Both the position numbers and the translations under genes were made by a program. From positions 248,001 through 312,000 of the forward strand of contig NZ_JARVRW010000002.1 in NCBI RefSeq assembly GCF_030209475.1: a stretch of 64,000 nucleotides of DNA, in the 5' to 3' direction. Below, piece after piece: positions 1 to 8,564 of this stretch. The notes under the pieces are model-generated. The model did no database searches, was not told the origin of the DNA, and saw only the letters and a program-made list of their open reading frames with translations. Origin of the DNA: Microbacterium sp. lyk4-40-TSB-66 (lineage in GTDB: Bacteria > Actinomycetota > Actinomycetes > Actinomycetales > Microbacteriaceae). Position 1 is the stretch's first letter, and each line of letters starts with the position of its first letter.

Positions 1-283
1 GACGCTCGTACTCCTCGGCCGGCGGCAGGTCGATCTCGCGGTAGGCGACCGGAGCGCCGAGCGCCGGCGCGCGCAGGCCCGTCTCCTCGAAGAGCTCGCG
101 GATCGCGGCGGTCTCGGCATCCTCCCCCGGGTCGATCCCGCCGCCGACCGTCAGCCATCGCGCGGGCCGCACGCGCCGCCCCCAGTGCTGCTTCATGAGC
201 AGCAGGGCTCCGTCGTCGTCGAAGACGAGGATGCGGGCCGTTCTGCGGGTCTTCGGCTCGCCCGCCGTCGTGTCATCGCTCAC
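1..283 (-). CDS. NUDIX hydrolase (3' part beyond window)
   Basis: NUDIX family pyrophosphohydrolase, which cleaves nucleoside diphosphate-X compounds; the substrate cannot be told. The NUDIX box is complete: GGGIDPGEDAETAAIRELFE is followed by ETGL, matching GX5EX7REUXEEXGU, with the REL and EE metal ligands present. The GTG at 281-283 begins VSDDTTAGEPK, and the usual first strand (ARILVFDDDGALLLM) follows. The C-terminus lies left of the window. The gene points away from the next one, and a hairpin repeat lies behind its start. Confidence 0.88.
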   Translation of the reverse strand, partial: MSDDTTAGEPKTRRTARILVFDDDGALLLMKQHWGRRVRPARWLTVGGGIDPGEDAETAAIRELFEETGLRAPALGAPVAYREIDLPPAEEYER

Positions 284-353
284 CTCAGAAGTCTCCCAGA
301 GCGCGCGGGGGAACGGTCCCGGAAGCTACCCCGATGCCACGGTCGCGGCTCGA

Positions 354-424
354 CGGGAGGAGGATCTGCGAAAGGAGGACCGATCGAGTCCGCGGCATCC
401 TCCGCTCACCGGATCTCCTCCCGG
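354..424. repeat. Hairpin-forming intergenic repeat, copy 1
   Basis: Imperfect inverted repeat. The left arm is gggaggaggatctgcg and on to aaggagga; the right arm is tcctccgctcaccggatctc and on to ctccc. The right arm is almost identical to those of the two tandem copies at 3103-3277, so this is a dispersed element rather than a gene-specific terminator. It lies between the divergent end regions of the NUDIX gene and the acetyltransferase. Confidence 0.65.
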
Positions 425-489
425 CCGGGGACGCGACCCGGCCCGGCGGAGTCAGTCACGACGCCCCGCGCGGCCGCGGCCCGGCGGGG

Positions 490-1062
490 TCAGTCCAGGC
501 GCTCCTCGAGACCCGCGCGAACGGCCGGCCACTCGCCGCGGAGGATCGAGAAGTACAGCGTGTCGCCGACACTGCCGTCGGATGCGATCCGGTGGTGACG
601 CAACCGCCCCTCGGGCGTGGCACCGAGACGCTCGATGGCCCGGGCGCTGCGCGCGTTGCGCGCGTCGCACCGCAGCGCCACGCGGTTCAGACCCCACGCG
701 TCGAAGGCCTGTCCGAAAAGCAGCAGCTTCGTCGCGGGGTTCGTCCGCCCGCCCTGAAAGGCACGGCCGTACCACGTCGTCCCGACCTCGACCCGCCCCT
801 GCGCCGGCGCATAGTCGTAGAAGGTCGTCGATCCGCGGATGCCGCCGGTCTCGGCATCCCGGACGGTGAACGCGAACATCCCCGGCGTCTCGCGCTGCTG
901 CGCGACACGGTCGGCGTAGGCCTGCGTCGAGTCGGGCCAGGGCGTCGTCATCCCGCCCCAGAGCGCGGCGTCGGTGAGCGCCCACGCCTCGGCGGCGTCG
1001 TCGGGATGCGCGGGGGTGAGACGGATGCCGTGGCCCTCGAGCTCGAGGTCGTGGGCGGTCAC
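490..1062 (-). CDS. GNAT-family N-acetyltransferase (RimJ/RimL type)
   Basis: 190-aa acetyltransferase of the ribosomal-protein / small-molecule acetylating GNAT_3 kind, which transfers acetyl from acetyl-CoA to an amine. It opens with LEGHGIRLTPAHPDDAAEA, has the central strand GRVEVGTTWYGRAFQGGRTN typical of this subgroup, and near residue 140 a NARSARAIERLGATPEGRLR block seen in RimJ/RimL relatives. The GTG start at 1062 overlaps the stop of the MerR gene by 4 nt (GTGA), so the two are translationally coupled. The substrate is unknown. Confidence 0.85.
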   Translation of the reverse strand: MTAHDLELEGHGIRLTPAHPDDAAEAWALTDAALWGGMTTPWPDSTQAYADRVAQQRETPGMFAFTVRDAETGGIRGSTTFYDYAPAQGRVEVGTTWYGRAFQGGRTNPATKLLLFGQAFDAWGLNRVALRCDARNARSARAIERLGATPEGRLRHHRIASDGSVGDTLYFSILRGEWPAVRAGLEERLD

Positions 1063-1430
1063 CGTGCCTCCAGCTGCGCGACGAACTCGTCGGCGGCGGC
1101 GAGCTTGCGTCGCAGGTCGTCACGCCGCGTGCGGGCCTCGTCGCGGATGTCGCCCAGGCGCGCGGAGAGCGCCGCGTCGGCGGGGTCGGCGTCGAGCCCG
1201 TCGACGACGGCGAGCAGCTCCCCCATCTGCTCGAGCGAGTACCCCAGCGGCTTCATGCGGCGGATGAGCAGGAGCCGCGACTCGTCGTCGGCGGTGTAGA
1301 GGCGGAAGCCGCCGTCGCTGCGCGCCGAGGGCCGCAGCAGGCCGATCTCGTCGTAGTGGCGGAGGGTGCGGATCGACAGCCCGGTGCGCTCGGCGAGTTC
1401 GCCGATCTGCATCGGTCGGTGGGCTTTCAT
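1059..1430 (-). CDS. MerR-family transcriptional regulator
   Basis: 123-aa MerR regulator. The N-terminal winged helix reads MQIGELAERTGLSIRTLRHY (residues 7-26), followed by DEIGLLRPSARSDGGFRLYT, the classic MerR signature. A coiled dimerisation helix fills the rest, and there are no cysteines to suggest metal sensing. I start at ATG 1430; a start six codons later (MQIGEL) is possible. It is coupled to the acetyltransferase and diverges from the SulP gene, with a perfect palindrome in the shared gap, so autoregulation and control of sulP are plausible. Confidence 0.88.
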   Translation of the reverse strand: MKAHRPMQIGELAERTGLSIRTLRHYDEIGLLRPSARSDGGFRLYTADDESRLLLIRRMKPLGYSLEQMGELLAVVDGLDADPADAALSARLGDIRDEARTRRDDLRRKLAAADEFVAQLEAR

Positions 1431-1476
1431 GGCATCCCCGTTCCGCAACCCTCTCGTTACGGTAGAGTTCGTAGCG

Positions 1477-1490
1477 GTCGCGATCGCGAC
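1477..1490. promoter_or_regulatory. 14-bp perfect palindrome between merR and sulP
   Basis: GTCGCGATCGCGAC is self-complementary and sits in the middle of the 116-bp gap between the divergent MerR and SulP genes. MerR proteins bind dyads inside the promoter spacer, so this is the obvious candidate operator. No binding data support it, and a GC-rich 14-mer palindrome can occur by chance. Confidence 0.4.
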
Positions 1491-1546
1491 CCCTCTATTC
1501 TTCCCCGTACCGACGCGGGTTCCCTCCTCTCTCTCGGAGCACCTCC

Positions 1547-3040
1547 ATGACCGATGTCCTCGCGCGCCCGCGCCCCGAACCGACCGTGCTGCAGGCCCTG
1601 CGTTCGCCACGACTGCTCACACGCGAGGTGCTCGCCGGCCTCGTCGTGGCCATCGCACTCATCCCCGAGGCCATCGCGTTCTCGATCATCGCCGGCGTCG
1701 ACCCGCGCCTCGGATTGTTCTCGTCGTTCGTGATGGCCGTCGCCATCGCGTTCCTCGGCGGGCGCCCCGCGATGATCTCCGCCGCCACCGGCGCGATCGC
1801 CCTCGTGATCGCCCCGGTCGCCCGCGAGCACGGCGTCGACTACCTTCTCGCGACGGTGATCCTCGGCGGCATCCTGCAGGTGGCCCTCGGACTCCTCGGT
1901 GTCGCCAAGCTCATGCGCTACATCCCTCGCAGCGTCATGGTCGGCTTCGTCAACGCGCTGGCGATCCTCATCTTCACCGCCCAGGTGCCGCAGCTCATCG
2001 GTGTGCCGTGGGCCGTGTACCCGATCGCCGCGGCGGGACTGCTGATCATGTACCTGCTCCCCCGCCTCACCCGGGTCGTCCCCGCGCCATTGGTGGCGAT
2101 CGTGCTCCTCACCGGCGCCGTCGTCGTCTTCGGCATCTCCGTACCGACGGTCGGCGATCAGGGAGCGCTGCCCGAAAGTCTTCCGAACCTGTTGATCCCG
2201 AACGTGCCCTTCACCCTCGACACCCTCGGCATCATCTTCCCGTTCGCGGTCGCGATGGCGATCGTGGGGCTGCTCGAGTCGCTGATGACCGCGGCACTCG
2301 TCGACGACATCACCGACACCCCCTCGTCGAAGACGCGGGAATCGCTCGGCCAGGGCGCGGCCAACGTGCTGTCGGGCCTCTTCGGAGGGATGGGCGGCTG
2401 CGCGATGATCGGCCAGACGATGATCAACGTCAAGGCGTCGGGCGCCCGCACCCGCATCTCGACCTTCCTCGCCGGCGTCTTCCTGCTCGTGCTCGTGCTG
2501 GCGTTCGGCGACGTCGTGGCCGTCATCCCGATGGCGGTGCTCGTGGCCGTGATGATCGTCGTGTCCGTCGCGACCTTCGACTGGCACAGCATCCGCCCGT
2601 CGACCTTGCGCCGGATGCCGTTGAGCGAGACGGTCGTGATGGTGCTGACGGTGGCGGTCACGGTCTGGACGCACAACCTCGCCATCGGGGTGGGCGTGGG
2701 CGTGATCGCCGCGGCCGTGCTGTTCGCCCGGCGCGTGGCGAGCCTCACGAGCGTCACCCGCTCCGTCGAGGGCGACACCGCCCGCTACGTCGTGGAGGGC
2801 GAGCTCTTCTTCGCCTCGAGCAACGACCTGACCACGAAGTTCGCCTATCACCGCGACCCGGCGCGGGTCGTCATCGACCTGTCGCGCTCGCACGTGTGGG
2901 ACGCCTCGACGGTGGCGGCGCTGGATGCCGTGCAGACGAAGTACGCGCACCTGGGCACGGCCGTGGAGCTCGAGGGCATGAACGCCGCCGCCCGCCGCTT
3001 CCACGGGCGCCTCACCGGAGGGCTCGGCGCGGGCCACTGA
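1547..3040 (+). CDS. SulP (SLC26) family anion transporter with STAS domain
   Basis: 497-aa inner-membrane anion transporter or exchanger. The SulP core covers about residues 20-390 with many hydrophobic helices, an early IALIPEAIAFSIIAGVDP (SulP signature region), ISAATGAIALV, and FGGMGGCAMIGQTMINVKAS in the second repeat. The C-terminal ~100 residues form a STAS domain ending in DLSRSHVWDASTVAALDAV. GGAG lies 8-9 nt before ATG 1547. Family members move sulfate, bicarbonate, dicarboxylates or other anions; the ion cannot be assigned. There is no carbonic anhydrase or assimilation gene beside it. Confidence 0.9.
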   Translation: MTDVLARPRPEPTVLQALRSPRLLTREVLAGLVVAIALIPEAIAFSIIAGVDPRLGLFSSFVMAVAIAFLGGRPAMISAATGAIALVIAPVAREHGVDYLLATVILGGILQVALGLLGVAKLMRYIPRSVMVGFVNALAILIFTAQVPQLIGVPWAVYPIAAAGLLIMYLLPRLTRVVPAPLVAIVLLTGAVVVFGISVPTVGDQGALPESLPNLLIPNVPFTLDTLGIIFPFAVAMAIVGLLESLMTAALVDDITDTPSSKTRESLGQGAANVLSGLFGGMGGCAMIGQTMINVKASGARTRISTFLAGVFLLVLVLAFGDVVAVIPMAVLVAVMIVVSVATFDWHSIRPSTLRRMPLSETVVMVLTVAVTVWTHNLAIGVGVGVIAAAVLFARRVASLTSVTRSVEGDTARYVVEGELFFASSNDLTTKFAYHRDPARVVIDLSRSHVWDASTVAALDAVQTKYAHLGTAVELEGMNAAARRFHGRLTGGLGAGH

Positions 3041-3102
3041 CCGCGACGCGTCGCGCGCGACCCTGCGTGAGCCCGCCGACCGACGCCGGACAGGTCGGCG
3101 GC

Positions 3103-3277
3103 GGGAGGAGATACCGGGACGGGAGGACGCCGGCACCCGGCAGCGTCCTCCGCTCGCCGGATCCCCTCCGCTCCGCGTCCGCCGCGCCGCGGCCGGCGAC
3201 GGGAGGAGATACCGGGACGGGAGGATGCCGTTGCCCGCCAGCGTCCTCCGCTCACCGGATCCCCTCCGCTCCGCGTC
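3103..3277. repeat. Two tandem hairpin repeats, copies 2 and 3
   Basis: Two copies 98 bp apart (left arms begin at 3103 and 3201). Each reads gggaggagataccgggacgg, then gaggacgc or gaggatgc, a short loop, gcgtcctccgctc(g/a)ccgg and atcccctccgctccgcgtc. The two arms of each copy pair imperfectly into a long hairpin. They occupy most of the gap between the convergent sulP and araC genes and resemble the element at 354-424. They may serve as a bidirectional terminator, but the repetition points to a REP-like family. Confidence 0.72.
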
Positions 3278-3310
3278 GCCGCGCCCGCGCGGGCGGGTGC
3301 CGCGGCGGTG

Positions 3311-4246
3311 TCAGGAGCGCAGCGTGGTGGAGGGCGTCTCGCCGAACTCGCCGCGGTACATCGCGGCGAAGCGTCCGAGGTTCGAGAAGCCCCAGCGCGC
3401 GGCGATGGCGGCGACCGTCTCGACCGACGGGTCGGCGCTGCGCAACTCCGCGCGCGCGGCATCGAGGCGCACCCGACGCAGGTACTGCATCGGCGTGCGT
3501 CCGGTCGCCGCGCGGAAGGCGTACTGCAGACCCCGCGGGGACAACCGCGCCGCCTGGGCGATGTCGGCCAGCACGACGGGCTCGGCGGCGTGCGCTTCGA
3601 CGTAGGCCTTCGCGCGGCGGACCGGGGCGGGCAGCGGGCGCGCCGGACGGCCCGCGGCGAGCGCATCGGTGAAGGTGGTGGGGAAGGCCAGCAGCGACGC
3701 CTCGAGCATGAGCGTGCGGGCCTGCTGCTCGATGATCGGGGTGCGCTCGGGCGAGCGCAGCAGCACGTCGCGGGTGTACTCCCAGGTGCGCGTCCAGTAG
3801 CGCAGGCGCTGCTCGTTGACCGGCGCGTAGCCGGTGGCCCGGACGCGCAGCGTGTCGTCGCCGGAGAGTCGACGCGCGGCCTCGTCGAACTCCGACCGGG
3901 CGAAGGACACGGCGGTGCCGGCGATACGACCGGTGAACGCGAACTCGATCGGGCGGTCGACCACCATGAACGGCACCGCGGTGTCGATGCGTTCGCGTCG
4001 GTACGTGCCCGTCACGCGGGGACCCGCGATACGGCCGACCACGACCTGATCGAGCGGGTCGGACTCGACCATCATCGTGGACCCCATGGTGTAGTCGCAG
4101 AACCCGAAACCGGGTTCGGACGCGGCATGCCAGGCGAGCGCCGGCTGAATGGCCTCGGCGCGCGCGATCCGCGCACCCGGGACGATCGTCTGCCAGAGGT
4201 GCTCGACGGTCTCCGCGTCACGGGTTTCGATGTTGGTGTGCTCCAC
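3311..4246 (-). CDS. AraC-family transcriptional regulator
   Basis: 311-aa regulator. An N-terminal ~190-residue cupin-like sensor (AraC_binding_2 type) is followed by two helix-turn-helix motifs in the last ~100 residues: VLADIAQAARLSPRGLQYAF and VETVAAIAARWGFSNLGRFA, ending ETPSTTLRS. The GTG start at 4246 follows AGGAAG. It has two relatives in this window (37023-37955 and 46860-47789). The target genes and ligand are unknown. Confidence 0.88.
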   Translation of the reverse strand: MEHTNIETRDAETVEHLWQTIVPGARIARAEAIQPALAWHAASEPGFGFCDYTMGSTMMVESDPLDQVVVGRIAGPRVTGTYRRERIDTAVPFMVVDRPIEFAFTGRIAGTAVSFARSEFDEAARRLSGDDTLRVRATGYAPVNEQRLRYWTRTWEYTRDVLLRSPERTPIIEQQARTLMLEASLLAFPTTFTDALAAGRPARPLPAPVRRAKAYVEAHAAEPVVLADIAQAARLSPRGLQYAFRAATGRTPMQYLRRVRLDAARAELRSADPSVETVAAIAARWGFSNLGRFAAMYRGEFGETPSTTLRS

Positions 4247-4665
4247 GAGTGCTTCCTAAATCGTCCGAGAATGTGCGGCAAGACCATTGCGCCGTCCGAC
4301 CCGAGGACATATGGGAACGCTCTCACGTGGTCGGCGAAACGGCCAGCGATCGACATCGATGCCCCCGCACCCGCACTCCACCGTAACCTTTGAAATGGCT
4401 GTGGTGCGCATTTCGCATGTTCGGCCGCAACGCGCGCCGTTTCATCCGCCAGACGCACTGTCCGTTCGCGATATTTGCGTGCGCGGGTCGGAGGAGGAGG
4501 CTTTCGCAGGCAGCGGAGCTGCCGGGCACCGCACCGTCGTCGTTCCCCGGCGTGGGTGGTCGCACGTCGTCTCGGCGCGGAGCTCGTGACCCCGCGCCGA
4601 GACGCTCGACGCCCGCCATAATGAGGGGGGTCGCCTTTCGGCGCCCATTCTCGAAGGGATGCCGG
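4247..4665. other. 419-bp intergenic stretch with a strong hairpin
   Basis: No convincing gene. It contains patches less GC-rich than the surroundings around 4380-4480. At 4569-4603 a perfect 12-bp stem (GTCTCGGCGCGG / CCGCGCCGAGAC) encloses an 11-nt loop, 60 nt ahead of the next start. This could be a leader structure or a terminator for a transcript I cannot see. Confidence 0.5.
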
Positions 4666-5013
4666 ATGCCGTTTCGCACCATGACGACGCTGCAGTCCTG
4701 GGTCGATGATTTTCGCGCCCTCGGGTACGACGACGCCGACATTCTTCGCGTCATTCCGCAGGACGTCGGGGAGAGCGAGGACGCGGGATTGATCGCGGCC
4801 CGCCTTCGCAGCGTGTCGACGACGTTCTACGTCGCACCGGGCGCCGCCGAAGGGTCGACCGAGTGGGCGGTGACCTTCGAGCCGCGCGAAGACGCGGCCC
4901 CCCTTCCCGCCGGTCGCGTCATGGCCCTGTCGGGCGAGCTGGCGACACTCGCGGCGCTGTGCTCCTTCTTGCAGGCGCGGTCCGAGGCCTTCGTCGCCGC
5001 CCGCGACGCCTGA
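4666..5013 (+). CDS. Hypothetical protein, 115 aa
   Basis: Not recognised. The protein starts MPFRTMTTLQSWVDDFRALG, is acidic and soluble, and ends with an Ala-rich helix (ALCSFLQARSEAFVAARDA). GAAGGG lies 7 nt before ATG 4666, which decides the start; the frame is open further upstream but without a good site. Codon use looks like the neighbours. There is no signal peptide or membrane segment. It stands alone and converges on the MarR gene. Confidence 0.65.
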   Translation: MPFRTMTTLQSWVDDFRALGYDDADILRVIPQDVGESEDAGLIAARLRSVSTTFYVAPGAAEGSTEWAVTFEPREDAAPLPAGRVMALSGELATLAALCSFLQARSEAFVAARDA

Positions 5014-5126
5014 GTCCGCGCGGCTGCTGCCGGCGACAAGCGAGCGGCCAGGGGGCACGACGGCAGGATGAAGGCAGCCGGTCGGGGGCCCCGTCGACGT
5101 GCAGTCTGCGATGGATGTCCGGCGGT

Positions 5127-5579
5127 TCAGCCCGCGACCGCGGCGACGATGCGCTCGAGCAGCTGCGCCGCGCGTCGAGCCTCGGCCGGATCGACCGCGG
5201 CGATCGCGGACTCGATTTCTGCGTCGAACGCCCGCAACGACGACCACGGCGGCGCATCGAGGTCGACGGTCGCCGTGATGTGGTTGACGCGGCGGTCGTC
5301 GTCGTCGAGGTCGCGACGTACGGCGCCTCGCTGCACGAGGCGGTCGATGAGGGTCGTCACCCCCGCCGAGGTGATGCCGAGGTGATCGCGGACGTGCGAG
5401 GGTCGAGCTCCCGGATTCTCCGCGACGAACAGCAGAGCGCGCGCGTCGAGTTCGTTCACGCCCAACGCGCGACGCGCCGCGGCCGCGGCCGTTCGTCGCG
5501 CTTCGCCGTAGGCCAGCAGGGATCGACCGAGCGCCGACCCGGTCAGGGGCGACGAGGAGGTCTCGGATGAGGTCTGCAC
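5127..5579 (-). CDS. MarR-family transcriptional regulator
   Basis: About 150 aa, the family's usual length. The winged helix is visible: LGVNELDARALLFVAENPGA, then PSHVRDHLGITSAGVTTLID as the recognition region, and RLVQRGAVRRDLDDDDRRVN as the wing. MarR proteins are usually repressors released by aromatic or phenolic ligands. I use the GTG at 5577-5579 because the homologous part begins there; the ribosome site is poor. It diverges from the small gene at 5808, with two tandem dyads between them. Confidence 0.8.
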   Translation of the reverse strand: MQTSSETSSSPLTGSALGRSLLAYGEARRTAAAAARRALGVNELDARALLFVAENPGARPSHVRDHLGITSAGVTTLIDRLVQRGAVRRDLDDDDRRVNHITATVDLDAPPWSSLRAFDAEIESAIAAVDPAEARRAAQLLERIVAAVAG

Positions 5580-5753
5580 GACCCACGATCGTACCCAGTT
5601 CCCCGATGTTCGCGTGCGTCCTCGCCTTCCGCGCGTCGCGGGGAGCGATGGGCCCCCTGCGCAGCTCGTCGCCGATGTCAAGCGGGCCGCGGGCGGAGAT
5701 GGGCGGGGATATGACTGTGTCCAACAGCACCCCGCGACGAGACGGGGGCTCGA

Positions 5754-5792
5754 CCCGTCGGGAGACGGGCGGACATCCCGTCGGGAGACGGG
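5754..5792. promoter_or_regulatory. Two tandem CCCGTC-GGGA-GACGGG dyads
   Basis: The 16-mer cccgtcgggagacggg occurs at 5754-5769 and again at 5777-5792 (23-bp period). Each copy is itself an inverted repeat (CCCGTC/GACGGG). The pair lies between the MarR gene and the small gene at 5808 and ends just before the latter's ribosome-binding site. This layout suits an operator or a translation-blocking hairpin. MarR binding is a guess. Confidence 0.5.
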
Positions 5793-5807
5793 AGCGAGGA
5801 GAACACC

Positions 5808-5993
5808 ATGATCTACGGACAGCACGGCGGACAGCAGGCACGCTCAGGGTGGAGCACCGCCATGTCGGCCGCCATGGGCAGCGGCATCGTCCCGCGTTCG
5901 ACGGAAGAGCCCCGGGGGCGCACCGCGGCGCGCTGGCCCTGGTCGCGCATGCGCGACGCGGGCACGGCGTCGGAGGCAGCGCCCCGCGCCTGA
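5808..5993 (+). CDS. Small hypothetical protein, 61 aa
   Basis: MIYGQHGGQQARSGWSTAMS begins a 61-residue hydrophilic, Gly/Arg-rich peptide with no recognised domain. Support for it being real: a strong GAGGAG site 7-8 nt before the ATG, and an exact start directly behind the tandem dyads. Against: the composition is ordinary for any frame in this DNA. Confidence 0.5.
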   Translation: MIYGQHGGQQARSGWSTAMSAAMGSGIVPRSTEEPRGRTAARWPWSRMRDAGTASEAAPRA

Positions 5994-6119
5994 AGACCGC
6001 AGCCCCATCCCCCCGGCGCGTCGGCTCCCACCCCCCGTGGAGTCGGCGCGTCGGCTCGTTGCGAGGGGATCGAGCGCGCACCGCCGGGATCCCCGACGTC
6101 TCACCCGCGGTGTGAGCGC

Positions 6120-7004
6120 CTATCCGCGCAGGGCATCGACGATGCGCGAGCGCGCGATCGCCCCCACCCGGGTCGGAAGAAGCGGGTAATCGTGTACGGC
6201 ACCCGCGCGCTCGAGGAAGGTGACCTCGACCGCTGCCGCCCGCGCCTTCTCGACCAGCAGATGGGCGTCGGGGTTCAGGATGTCGCGTGTGCCCGACGCG
6301 ATCAGCAGGGGACCGAGGTCGTGCAATTCGCCGAAGAGCGGGCTCACGACGGGGTCGGTGAGGGGGAGGTCGCCCGCCCACTTCTCCGCGAGCACGCGGC
6401 ACCCGTCGACACCCAGCCAGGGGTCGGTCGGCAGGACATCCGGGATGCGCGGGTTCGAGATCGTGAGGTCGAGGGCCGGAGCGATGAGGACCGTGCGGAT
6501 CCCCGAGACGCCGGCGTCTCGCAGGGCGAGTGCGGCCGAGAGGGCGATCTGGCCCCCGGCGGAGTCCCCGGCGAGATGCACGGGCTTTCCCGACCGCCGC
6601 AGGTCCGTATGCAGGCGACGCACGAGCGCGTTCGCCTCCCGTGCGTCGCCGTACGGGAGCAGACGCCAGATGGGCACGGTCACGGTGACACCGGCCTCGG
6701 CCGCGATCTGGAAGATCAGGGCCCAGTGCTGTGAGCGGATGGTGTTGATCCACCCGCCGCCGTGGGTGTAGACGACGTGACCCGAAGAGCCGCCCGACGT
6801 GGGCGACACGGTGTACACCGGCGTCGCTCCGTCGCGGTAGACGGTGACCGACACGTCGGGTGGGATCCGCGCGGGCGGGCCGTAGGCGGCGGGTCGGAGC
6901 GCTCGCTCGCGGATGGCCTCGTGAGCACCCTCGACGGTGCGGAACGGCCGGTTCGCATGGGTGAGTCGCAGGAAGGCGGGGATGATCGTCTCGGGAAGGT
7001 ACAT
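6120..7004 (-). CDS. Alpha/beta-hydrolase, HSL-type esterase
   Basis: 294-aa esterase or lipase of the hormone-sensitive-lipase family, which hydrolyses short-chain esters. It shows the oxyanion-hole motif YTHGGGWINT, the nucleophile elbow GDSAGGQIALS, the acid in ASGTRDILNPD and the catalytic histidine in AGAVHDYPLLPTRVG. No signal peptide, so cytoplasmic. AAGGAG lies 7 nt upstream of ATG 7004. It is transcribed divergently from the glycosyltransferase. Confidence 0.88.
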   Translation of the reverse strand: MYLPETIIPAFLRLTHANRPFRTVEGAHEAIRERALRPAAYGPPARIPPDVSVTVYRDGATPVYTVSPTSGGSSGHVVYTHGGGWINTIRSQHWALIFQIAAEAGVTVTVPIWRLLPYGDAREANALVRRLHTDLRRSGKPVHLAGDSAGGQIALSAALALRDAGVSGIRTVLIAPALDLTISNPRIPDVLPTDPWLGVDGCRVLAEKWAGDLPLTDPVVSPLFGELHDLGPLLIASGTRDILNPDAHLLVEKARAAAVEVTFLERAGAVHDYPLLPTRVGAIARSRIVDALRG

Positions 7005-7319
7005 CGCCGTCTCCTTCGTCGGGGGTGACAGGTCGGCCCCGGGGAACGCGGGGGACGTGAGCGTGCGCTGATTGTGTCAGACGTCGGCCCGGATCACCCG
7101 CCACGTGGTCCGGGCGCCGTGCGGCGCGGTCGATCGGCCGCGGCGGACGGGCGGCCGGCGACCGTCTGCTCGGGCGGTCGGCGGGAGGACGGCGTCCGGA
7201 TCCGCGTGCGCGGGCGTTCATTCGATGGTCGCTCGTGCGTAACCCACGACCCGGGTCGGACCCTTCAGCATGGGACGACCGCGACCGCGGTGCTGGCATC
7301 CCGACCCGGAGGCGACCCG
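7005..7319. other. 315-bp divergent intergenic region
   Basis: Carries the promoters of the esterase and the glycosyltransferase. Apart from the AAGGAG and GGAGG ribosome sites at its edges I see no gene, repeat or clear operator in it. Confidence 0.5.
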
Positions 7320-8516
7320 ATGACCCGACCCGTCCGTGTGCTGTCGCTGTACGAGGGCTTCTTCGCCGGAGGGGCGCGCATCCTGCACTCCGACGTCGTG
7401 GCGGGCCTGACCCGCGACGGGTCGCAGCAGCACCGCGTGCTCTCGCTGACCTCGGCCGCGCGCCGCGACGCGTCTCTCCAGCTCGCTCGTGACGACGGCC
7501 GCTTCCGACGCCTGCGCACCGCGGGCGTGGGGATCGACACGTTCGATCGCGTCGCCGGGGACCGCCCCCTCGCACCCGAGGACTTCACCGACGCCGAACT
7601 GGCCCACGCGGCGTCGCTCTTCGCCGAGGCCGACGTGGTGCTCTCGCTGAAGGAGCAGCCGCTCAGTCTCGTCGTCGCGCTGCGGCGTGCGGGCCTGCTG
7701 CCCGACCGTCCGATCGCGGCGTGCCTGCACCGCTCCGACCCGACCCACTCCGGCCCGGCCCTCGGGTGGCTGGCCGATTCGGCCGCCTCCGGCGCCGTGA
7801 CGGCCACGATCGCGTGCGCCGAGTCCACCTCGATCGCGTACTCGCGCGCCGGAGTCGCCGCCGCGACCTCATGGGTCATCGACAACGGCATCGACACCCG
7901 GCGTTTCCGTCCCGGGACGCGCGCCGAACGCGCCCGCATCCGCGCCGGGCTCGGCATCCCGGAATCGGCGCCCGTGATCGTCCTGGCCGCGCGGTTCGAC
8001 GCGATGAAGGATCCGGGGCTGTTCCTGCGGGCCGTCGCGCAGCACGCGCGGCGCACCCCCGAGGCGCACTACGTCGTGTGCGGGGCGGGCATGACGTCCG
8101 ACAACCCCGCCTTCCTCGCGCTGCGGGCCGAGAGCGGTGTCGGACCGGACGTGCCCGTCCACGCCCTGGGTCTGCGCGACGACGTGCCCGAGCTGTTCCG
8201 CGCCGCCGACATCGTCGCCCTCACCAGTGCATACGGTGAGGCCTCGCCCCTGTGCCTCGTCGAAGGCGCGGCATCCGGAGCCGTTCCGGTGACCACCGAC
8301 GTCGGCGACGCCGCGCGCGTGGTCGCCGGCTTCGGCGTGGTCACCGCGCGTGACGAGGGAGCGATCGTCGCGGCATGGGACGACGTGCTGGAGCGACGGT
8401 CGACGCTGCGCGCGGCAGCGCTCGCCGCGCGCGGGCGTCTCGACCGGCGCCGCATGATCGACGACTACCGCGGGGCGATCACGGGCCTGCTCCAGCCCGC
8501 CGCCCTGGCCGCCTGA
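7320..8516 (+). CDS. Glycosyltransferase family 4 (GT-B fold)
   Basis: 398-aa retaining glycosyltransferase that moves a sugar from an NDP-sugar. N-terminal acceptor domain: SLYEGFFAGGARILHSDVVA, resembling the glycine-rich start of GT4 enzymes. C-terminal donor domain: VIDNGIDTRRFRPGT, then VIVLAARFDAMKDPGLFL, and the EX7E region SAYGEASPLCLVEGAASG. ATG 7320 follows GGAGG at a 7-nt spacing. It stands alone, so the product (a cell-wall glycan or small glycoside) is undetermined. Confidence 0.87.
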   Translation: MTRPVRVLSLYEGFFAGGARILHSDVVAGLTRDGSQQHRVLSLTSAARRDASLQLARDDGRFRRLRTAGVGIDTFDRVAGDRPLAPEDFTDAELAHAASLFAEADVVLSLKEQPLSLVVALRRAGLLPDRPIAACLHRSDPTHSGPALGWLADSAASGAVTATIACAESTSIAYSRAGVAAATSWVIDNGIDTRRFRPGTRAERARIRAGLGIPESAPVIVLAARFDAMKDPGLFLRAVAQHARRTPEAHYVVCGAGMTSDNPAFLALRAESGVGPDVPVHALGLRDDVPELFRAADIVALTSAYGEASPLCLVEGAASGAVPVTTDVGDAARVVAGFGVVTARDEGAIVAAWDDVLERRSTLRAAALAARGRLDRRRMIDDYRGAITGLLQPAALAA

Positions 8517-8564
8517 GTCCCCGTCCGGCCCCCGGGTCGGCCACACCCACAGCGCGGGACGGCA

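Noticed and set aside
1457..3136. Long open frame antisense to sulP (559 codons)
   Set aside because: Extremely His/Arg/Asp-biased product without any domain, typical of the complementary strand of a GC-rich gene; the sense strand encodes a clear SulP protein.
4072..7575. Very long open frame of 1167 codons on the minus strand
   Set aside because: Runs across AraC, MarR, esterase and intergenic DNA in the wrong frame; Arg/Pro-rich with no family similarity. High GC leaves few stop codons.
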